Positions 59,208 to 61,714 of a stretch of 61,714 bases of DNA are shown here, piece by piece. The DNA is from Leucobacter sp. PH1c (GTDB taxonomy: Bacteria; Actinomycetota; Actinomycetes; Actinomycetales; Microbacteriaceae): assembly GCF_000633415.1 (NCBI RefSeq), contig NZ_AYMV01000024.1, positions 1-61,714 of the forward strand, read 5' to 3'. The position numbers and the translations under genes are program-made. Position 1 is the stretch's first letter. Every line of letters starts with the position of its first letter. Below the pieces are notes generated by a model that did no database searches, was not told the origin of the DNA, and saw only the letters and a program-made list of their open reading frames with translations.

Positions 59208-61397
59208 ATGCCAAGACGCCGCAAGCTCGAGACCGGGGTGTCCTGGGTCGAGCTGACCACGACCGATGCCGATTGGAAGCAGGCCGATCCGCAGCTGCTC
59301 GCCACCATGCTCGGGGAGATGCACCTCATCCGGGCCTTCGAGGAGACGGTGCTCGAGCTCGCCGGGGCCGGCCTCGTGCACGGGCCCGCCCACTCCAGCA
59401 TCGGCCAGGAGGGCGGCGCCGTCGGCTCGATCCTCACGCTCCGCTCGAGCGACGGCGTGAACGGCTCGCATCGCGGCCACCACCAGTTCCTTGCCAAGGC
59501 GATCACGCACGTCGCCGACGGCGCACTCGCCCTCGACCGGCTCGTCGACGCGCCCATGCAGACCATGCTCGACCGCACGCTCTCTGAGATCCTCGGCCTC
59601 GCGGCCGGCTTCTCCGGCGGGCGCGGCGGCTCGATGCACCTCCAGTGGCTCGAAGCCGGCGCCCTCGGCACGAACGCGATCGTGGGCGGCGGCGCACCGC
59701 TCGCGGGCGGCAACGCCTGGGCGCAGCGCTTCGCCGGAACCGACGACGTCACGATCAACTACTTTGGCGACGGCTCCAGCCAGATCGGCTCCGTGCTCGA
59801 ATCGATGAACCTCGCCGCCGCGTGGCGCACGCCCGTGATGTTCTTCATCGAGAACAACCTCTACGCCGTCTCCACCCACGCGAGCGAGGCGTCTGTCGAC
59901 ACCCGCTTCTCCGTGCGCGGGCAGGGCTTCTCGATCCCCGCCTGGCGCGTCGACGGCATGGATCCGCTCGCCGTGCACCTCGCGACCCAGGACGCGCTCG
60001 CCCGCATGCGCGCCGGCGAGGGCCCCGCCATCATCGAGGCCGAGGTCTACCGCTTCTTCCACCAGAACGGGCCCTTCCCCGGGAGCGCCTTCGGCTACCG
60101 GACCAAGGACGAGGAGCGCGAGTGGCGCGCGCGCGATCCGCTCGCGCTCGTCGCCCGCAAGATGCGAGAGCTCGGCCACGCGAGCGACGCCGAGCTCGAC
60201 GCCGTGCGCGAGCAGGCGCAGCAGGCGATGTCCGACGCCGCCGCGAAGCTCGTCGAGCAGGACCCCGAGCGCGAGGGTAAGCGCCGGATCGTGCCCGCGC
60301 TCTGGCCCGATCCCGCCGTCGTCGACACCGGCATCCGCGGCGACGCGAGCGAACTCGACGCCCTCGACGCCCGCGAGCCCGCCGAGATCGGCGGCGAGTG
60401 GCGCGACCTCAAATTCGTCGACGCCGTGGCCGAGACGATGGCCCGCCGCATGGCAGACGACCCTCGGGTCGTCGTGCTCGGCGAGGACGTGCACCGCCTC
60501 GGCGGCGGCACGAACGGCGCCACCAAGGGGCTCGTGCAGCAGTTCGGGCCCGAGCGCGTCGTCGGGACGCCGATCAGCGAGAACGCCTTCTTCGGCTTCG
60601 CGACCGGCGCGGCCCTCGATGGCCGCATCCGCCCCATCGTCGAGTTCATGTACCCCGACTTCATGTGGGTCGCCGCCGACCAGGTGTTCAACCAGGCCGG
60701 GAAGGCCCGCCACATGTTCGGCGACAACAACGCCGTGCCCCTCGTGCTCCGCACCAAGGTCGCCATGGGATCCGGCTACGGCTCGCAGCACCTCATGGAC
60801 CCCGCCGGGATCTTCGCCACGCAGGCTGGGTGGCGCATCGTCGCCGCCTCCTCGGCCGCCGACTACGTGGGGCTCATGAACGCGGCCCTCGCCCTCGAGG
60901 ATCCCGTGCTCGTGATCGAGCACATGGACCTCTACGGCGCAGCCGACCGCGTCCCCGCGGGCGAGCTCGACTACATCATCCCGCCCGGCAGCGCAGCGAT
61001 CCGCCGCGCGGGCGCGGACGTGACCGTGCTCACCTACCTCTCGATGGTGCAGCACGCGCTCGCCGCCGTGGAGGAGACCGGGATCGACGCCGAGGTGATC
61101 GACCTCCGGTGGCTCGACCGGGCGTCGCTCGACTGGGAGACGATCGGCGAGAGCATCCGGAAGACGAACGCCGTGCTCATCGTCGAGCAGGGCGCGCAGG
61201 GCCCGGCCTACGGCGCCTGGCTCGCGGACGAGATCCAGCGGCGCTTCTTCGACTGGCTGGATCAGCCGATCGAGCGCGTCACCGGCGGCGAGGCGAGCCC
61301 GAGCATCTCGAAGGTGCTCGAGCGGGCCGCCATCGCCGGCACCGAGGAAGTGGTCGCCGGGCTCGAGCGCGTGCGCCAGGCACTGGGAGGGAACTGA
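59208..61397 (+). CDS. Fused E1 alpha/beta subunit of a 2-oxoacid or acetoin dehydrogenase
   Basis: A 729-residue TPP-dependent dehydrogenase in which the alpha part (residues ~1-370) and beta part (~400-729), usually two genes, are joined. Alpha has HSSIGQEGGAVG, GSHRGHHQFLAK and the ThDP/Mg motif beginning GDGSSQIGSVLES and ending ENN. Beta has VVVLGEDVHRLGGGTNGATK, ENAFFGFATGAALDG and VEFMYPDFMWVAADQ. The alpha part looks most like acetoin or pyruvate dehydrogenase E1. The ATG follows GAGAGAC. Its stop overlaps the E2 start (TGATG). With the two SDRs and the symporter it suggests breakdown of a diol, hydroxyketone or 2-oxoacid. Confidence 0.88.
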   Translation: MPRRRKLETGVSWVELTTTDADWKQADPQLLATMLGEMHLIRAFEETVLELAGAGLVHGPAHSSIGQEGGAVGSILTLRSSDGVNGSHRGHHQFLAKAITHVADGALALDRLVDAPMQTMLDRTLSEILGLAAGFSGGRGGSMHLQWLEAGALGTNAIVGGGAPLAGGNAWAQRFAGTDDVTINYFGDGSSQIGSVLESMNLAAAWRTPVMFFIENNLYAVSTHASEASVDTRFSVRGQGFSIPAWRVDGMDPLAVHLATQDALARMRAGEGPAIIEAEVYRFFHQNGPFPGSAFGYRTKDEEREWRARDPLALVARKMRELGHASDAELDAVREQAQQAMSDAAAKLVEQDPEREGKRRIVPALWPDPAVVDTGIRGDASELDALDAREPAEIGGEWRDLKFVDAVAETMARRMADDPRVVVLGEDVHRLGGGTNGATKGLVQQFGPERVVGTPISENAFFGFATGAALDGRIRPIVEFMYPDFMWVAADQVFNQAGKARHMFGDNNAVPLVLRTKVAMGSGYGSQHLMDPAGIFATQAGWRIVAASSAADYVGLMNAALALEDPVLVIEHMDLYGAADRVPAGELDYIIPPGSAAIRRAGADVTVLTYLSMVQHALAAVEETGIDAEVIDLRWLDRASLDWETIGESIRKTNAVLIVEQGAQGPAYGAWLADEIQRRFFDWLDQPIERVTGGEASPSISKVLERAAIAGTEEVVAGLERVRQALGGN

Positions 61398-61714
61398 TGG
61401 CCATCATCGTACGCATGCCCGAGATCGCGACCGGCACGGATTCGGCCGGGATCGCCGGCTGGCTCGTCGCCGTCGGCGAGGAGGTTGCCGTGGGGCAGCC
61501 CCTCGTGGAGATCGAGACCGAGAAGGCGACCGTCGAGTTCGAGGCCGAGAGCGCCGGCACCCTTGCCGGGACGCTGCTCGCGCCCGGCACGAGCGCGTCC
61601 GTCGGCACGCCGATCGCCGTGCTTGCCGTCGCGGGGGAGTCCCTCGAGGCCGCGCTCGCGGCTGCGGGGGTGGGGGGCGAGGCGGATCCTGCGCCTGCTG
61701 CTGCTGCTGCTGCT
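61397..61714 (+). CDS. E2 component (lipoyl-domain acyltransferase), truncated by window end
   Basis: The first 106 residues of an E2 subunit. The lipoyl domain is complete: PEIATGTDSAGIAGWLVAVG, then the lipoyl-lysine in EIETEKATVEFE (Lys ~43). It is followed by an Ala/Pro-rich linker that ends in a run of GCT codons at the window edge. It should accept the acyl group from the E1 encoded directly upstream and transfer it to CoA. Subunit-binding and catalytic domains lie outside the window. Confidence 0.88.
   Translation, partial: MAIIVRMPEIATGTDSAGIAGWLVAVGEEVAVGQPLVEIETEKATVEFEAESAGTLAGTLLAPGTSASVGTPIAVLAVAGESLEAALAAAGVGGEADPAPAAAAAA

Noticed and set aside
1-61714. tRNA, rRNA, CRISPR, insertion sequence, integrase or phage genes
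   Set aside because: I looked for cloverleaf arms, transposase and integrase motifs and regular repeat arrays on both strands and found none that hold up.

Overview
The window comes from a high-GC actinobacterium. A Microbacteriaceae-like genome (for example Leucobacter) fits best; the genus is a guess from overall protein resemblance. Supporting signs are the actinobacterial iol gene order, an MshA-like glycosyltransferase, cysteine-free L33 and S14 with an L28 that keeps a single cysteine (rpmB-rpmG-rpsN), a fused CopD/CtaG protein, and translational coupling by ATGA or GTGA overlaps in nearly every operon. No tRNA, rRNA, CRISPR array, insertion sequence or prophage gene was seen.

Region 1 (1-3750): metal efflux on the minus strand, copZ-copA followed by a CzcD-type CDF transporter, with a CsoR-type operator in front of copZ. 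Region 2 (3814-5118): an MshA-like GT4 glycosyltransferase, tail to tail with the inositol regulator. Region 3 (5085-15496): a complete myo-inositol pathway, iolR divergent from iolC-iolJ-iolA-iolB-iolD, then iolE-iolG-iolH. Region 4 (15530-24386): a TauE/SafE permease, the inositol/H+ symporter iolT, an oxidoreductase/isomerase pair, a first LacI regulator, a second inositol-dehydrogenase-type gene with a TIM-barrel partner, and a second LacI regulator.

Region 5 (24496-38315): a second polyol system. It has an aldehyde dehydrogenase, a second IolD, an HpcH-type aldolase, a D-2-hydroxyacid dehydrogenase, a CUT2 ABC importer with a single-domain ATPase, and a distal operon of Gfo/Idh, IolE-like, Gfo/Idh and SDR proteins. 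It contains neither IolB nor IolC. An unrelated DHA1 drug transporter sits inside it behind a terminator. Three operator families tie regions 3-5 together: WTGT-N4-ACAW (IolR-like; six sites), GGAGCGCTCC (two sites) and GGACCGGTCC (two sites). I infer a layered inositol and inositol-isomer regulon.

Region 6 (38357-44654): an amidase, a small anchored protein, and a zinc uptake operon znuA-znuC-znuB-znuB-zur with paired Zur-type boxes. Region 7 (44773-54445): an RND exporter with an unusual coiled-coil insert, an SGNH hydrolase, a membrane protein, rpmB-rpmG-rpsN behind a leader with three hairpins, an HU protein, CopD/CtaG and dcd. Region 8 (54589-61714): a VOC protein, then a catabolic locus of FCD regulator, SDR, MHS symporter and SDR, divergent from a fused E1 alpha/beta 2-oxoacid (acetoin-type) dehydrogenase and the start of its E2 subunit, which runs off the window. 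Both divergent promoters carry the same 11-bp element.
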